A stretch of DNA of 64,000 nt. Origin: Lysobacterales bacterium. Its GTDB lineage: Bacteria; Pseudomonadota; Gammaproteobacteria; Xanthomonadales; Xanthomonadaceae. The notes below the pieces were generated by a model. The model had not been told where the DNA came from, did no database searches, and worked only from the letters and a program-made list of their open reading frames with translations. Location: positions 1,738,501 through 1,802,500 of the forward strand of contig JADKCY010000002.1 in assembly GCA_016718605.1 (NCBI GenBank), written 5' to 3'. Every line of letters begins with the position of its first letter. Position 1 is the stretch's first letter. The translations under genes and the position numbers were made by a program. Positions 61,920 through 64,000 of this stretch are shown here, in pieces.

Positions 61920-64000
61920 GCGCCGTGCTGGGCCTGCTGCCCTTTCAGCAGACCGTGGTGCAGGGCGTGCTGGCGCGCTTCCAGGCGGCGCGTGATCGCC
62001 TGCAGGCGCTGCCATCCAGCGGCGACAGCGACGCGCGCCGCGCGGCTGGCCGCAGCGGCGGTGCGGTGGTGCTGTGTGCGCCCACCGGCGTCGGCAAGAC
62101 GCTGCTGGCCGCGGAAGTGCTGCAGCGCTTCGGGGGCGAGCGCCCGGTGCTGTGGTTCTGGTTCGCGCCCTTCGCGGGCCTGGTCGAGCAAGCGGCGGGC
62201 GTGCTGCGCGCGCAGGTGCCGGCGCTGCGCCAGTTCGACCTGCAGGCGGACCGCGCGCTGGACACGGTGCGCAACGGCGGCGTCTTCGTCACCACTTGGC
62301 AGAGCGTGGCTGCCGCCAATCAGCAGGCGCGCCGTGCACGCAGCCGCAGCGACGAGGGCGCCGCGCTGGATGACCTGCTGCTGCTGGCCCGCGAACAGGG
62401 CCTGCAGATCGGCTGCGTGATCGACGAAGCGCATCACGGCTTCCACAAGGCCAAGGAGGCGCGCAGTTTCTTCACCGAGGTGCTGCAGCCCGACTACACC
62501 CTGATGCTGACCGCGACGCCGCGCGATGCCGATATCGCCAAGTTCGAGCAGGACACCGGCTATCGCGTTGGCGGCCCTGAAGAGTGGGTGACACTGGCGC
62601 GCGCCGATGGCGTTGCCGCTGGACTGCTGAAGCGCGGCGTCAAGCTCGTGCGCTTTCTGGCCAAGGACGACGACGTCGGCACCTTGGTCGACTTCGAGCG
62701 CACCGCGCTGCGCGAGTGCGCGGAGATGCATCGACACATCCAGCGCGAGCTGGCGCAGGCGCAGATCACGCTGACGCCGCTGATGCTGGTGCAGGTGCCC
62801 GACGGCGATCGCGCCATGCGCGAGGCAAAGCGTCAGCTGGTCGAAGAGCTGGGCTTTGCTGAGGAGGCCGTGCGCATCCACACCGCCAAGGAGCCCGACG
62901 CCGATCTGTTGGCCCTGGCCGTGGACCCGAGCGTTGAGGTGCTGATCTTCAAGATGGCAGTAGCCCTGGGCTTCGATGCCCCGCGTGCGTTCACCCTCGC
63001 GGCCCTGCGCGGCGCGCGCGACAAGGACTTCGGCATCCAAGTGATCGGCCGCCTGATGCGCGTGCATCCGCTGCTGCGTCGACGCGAGAGCCTGCAGGCC
63101 GAGCTGGACTACGGCTTCGTCTTCCTCGCCAATGCCGAATCGCAGGAAGGCTTGCTGGACGCCGGTCAGGCCATCGATAAGCTTTCCACGCAGGTGCCTG
63201 AGCTCGGCAGCCAGACCGTCATCACCGTGGTCGGCAGCAATCACACCGTGCAGCTGCTGCGCACAGGTGAGTCGGCCAGCCTGCTGCTGGATGGACGCAG
63301 CGTGCAGCGGGTGCCGCTGCCGGGGGCTTCGGACGAAGACGCAGCAGTCGCAAGCCCGGGCTTCGAACAGCTGGCGCAGCAGCTGCTGCAGGGACAGACC
63401 TTGGAGCTGTTTGCGTCCTTGGCACCTGCGGGCACCAGCCCCAGTGCCCGCCTCATGCTGTCGACGGTGCTGAAGAGCGACAGCCGGCGCAGCGCCAGTA
63501 ACGTGTCGCTGCGCGAAGGCATGCCGCGCAGCCTGCTCAGCGAGTATTTACCGCCGATCGACGGCGAACTTGAGCGGCGCATTGCCGATCATGTGGATTT
63601 CTCACCGCAGGTGTTGGGGTCCATGTCGCGTGGGCTTGCGCGTTTGCTGAGAATGGAAGGCGATGTGTTCGGCCATATTGGCAGCGAGCGGGAAACCTAT
63701 GTGCTTGCAGAGCTCGATCCGGTGCAGATGGCTGCCAAGCTTGAACGTCAGATTGGTTTGTTTGACCTTGACCCGCGCGCACTCTTGAATGCGCTGTTGG
63801 ATCGCTTCAAGGAAAAGCTGCCCGAAGCGGGCTTCGCGCTCCCGAGTTCAGAAGAGGCTCTGGAGCACGCGCTCGATGTGGTGCTGGTGCGCAATCCGTC
63901 GCTGCTGAGAAACGCCAATCGTCTGGCCCGCATGCAGCGCATCGATCTGCACGAGGTGCAGCTGCCGCCGGGCATCTTCAGCGCGGAGCCGATGAAGCCT
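61916..64000 (+). CDS. res: type III restriction enzyme, Res subunit, helicase part (3' end outside window)
   Basis: An open frame of 695 codons runs from the ATG at 61916 to the end of the window with no stop. It overlaps the mod stop by 4 bases. Helicase superfamily 2 motifs appear in order: Walker A CAPTGVGKTLL (near residue 58), DEAH box CVIDEAHHGF (near 168), TATPRD (motif III, near 200) and QVIGRLMRVHP (motif VI, near 378). This is the ATP-driven translocase of a type III Res subunit. The endonuclease domain (PD-(D/E)XK), if present, lies beyond 64000. The gene is very GC-rich, more so than the chromosome core, which suggests transfer with mod. Because of that GC content, long antisense frames occur but are not genes. 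Confidence 0.88.
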   Translation, partial: MSAVLGLLPFQQTVVQGVLARFQAARDRLQALPSSGDSDARRAAGRSGGAVVLCAPTGVGKTLLAAEVLQRFGGERPVLWFWFAPFAGLVEQAAGVLRAQVPALRQFDLQADRALDTVRNGGVFVTTWQSVAAANQQARRARSRSDEGAALDDLLLLAREQGLQIGCVIDEAHHGFHKAKEARSFFTEVLQPDYTLMLTATPRDADIAKFEQDTGYRVGGPEEWVTLARADGVAAGLLKRGVKLVRFLAKDDDVGTLVDFERTALRECAEMHRHIQRELAQAQITLTPLMLVQVPDGDRAMREAKRQLVEELGFAEEAVRIHTAKEPDADLLALAVDPSVEVLIFKMAVALGFDAPRAFTLAALRGARDKDFGIQVIGRLMRVHPLLRRRESLQAELDYGFVFLANAESQEGLLDAGQAIDKLSTQVPELGSQTVITVVGSNHTVQLLRTGESASLLLDGRSVQRVPLPGASDEDAAVASPGFEQLAQQLLQGQTLELFASLAPAGTSPSARLMLSTVLKSDSRRSASNVSLREGMPRSLLSEYLPPIDGELERRIADHVDFSPQVLGSMSRGLARLLRMEGDVFGHIGSERETYVLAELDPVQMAAKLERQIGLFDLDPRALLNALLDRFKEKLPEAGFALPSSEEALEHALDVVLVRNPSLLRNANRLARMQRIDLHEVQLPPGIFSAEPMKP

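Noticed and set aside
61817..63244. A 475-codon open frame on the minus strand opposite the res gene.
   Set aside because: The plus strand has an open frame with helicase motifs over the same bases. Very high GC in that frame removes stop codons on the other strand, and the antisense product has no recognisable motif.
1..64000. Search by eye for tRNA, rRNA, CRISPR arrays, insertion sequences and prophage genes.
   Set aside because: None was found. Small RNAs or degenerate elements cannot be excluded without a covariance-model or database search.

Overview
The window looks like chromosomal DNA from a GC-rich gammaproteobacterium, most probably of the Lysobacterales (Xanthomonadales). This rests on the gene order def-fmt-rsmB-DUF4390-ntrY on one strand facing LysM-dprA-smg-...-topA on the other, a TopA with a Lys/Ala-rich tail and no Cys4 zinc ribbons, IPTL-type C-terminal sorting signals, and several ECF sigma factor/Ser-Thr kinase pairs. 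No tRNA, rRNA, CRISPR array or insertion sequence was seen. The species is an inference and was not tested.

Layout. 1-3.3 kb: the end of a bacterioferritin gene, a large secreted beta-helix protein and a small secreted protein. 3.7-9.8 kb: a large secreted delta-60/IgGFc-binding-like protein, a TPR Ser/Thr kinase and a convergent ECF sigma factor. 10-16.6 kb: an alpha/beta hydrolase with a LytS/LytTR two-component pair, then an ABC exporter with a DesK/DesR-like pair. 17.3-21.5 kb: a second sigma/kinase locus with a frameshifted IPTL-type protein between them. 21.7-26.8 kb: two divergent paralogues of the beta-helix protein. 26.9-41.3 kb: the housekeeping core (ntrY-like kinase, DUF4390, rsmB, fmt, def, LysM protein, dprA, smg, RDD protein, topA, lipoprotein). 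41.9-47.1 kb: a giant CheB-CheR-PAS-GGDEF-EAL protein divergent from a hemerythrin-LuxR fusion. 47.5-50.4 kb: a DUF465 protein, an SDR oxidoreductase, a 2OG-Fe oxygenase and speE. 50.7-55.3 kb: the third sigma/kinase locus, with an intact IPTL-CTERM secreted protein. 55.4-60 kb: an S51-type peptidase divergent from a TonB-dependent receptor, and a small membrane-anchored protein. 60.1-64 kb: a type III restriction-modification pair whose res gene runs off the window.

The most notable pattern is that an ECF sigma factor, a one-transmembrane Ser/Thr kinase with a C-terminal TPR sensor, and a secreted protein with a C-terminal tag (IPTL or a short F-x-[DNS]-G-F-E motif) occur together three times in about 52 kb, in three different arrangements. 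All three sigma factors lack the acidic DAED patch of region 2.2 and carry threonines there. That fits activation by phosphorylation, as described for the Xanthomonas EcfK/PknS and Vibrio EcfP/PknT systems. The F-x-[DNS]-G-F-E terminus on four large secreted proteins may be an undescribed sorting or processing tag. Other points of interest are the hemerythrin-LuxR fusion with a C-x7-C-x2-C-x7-C insert, the loss of two ferroxidase ligands in the bacterioferritin, the absence of ntrX beside the ntrY-like gene, and a compositionally distinct target-recognition segment in the type III methyltransferase.
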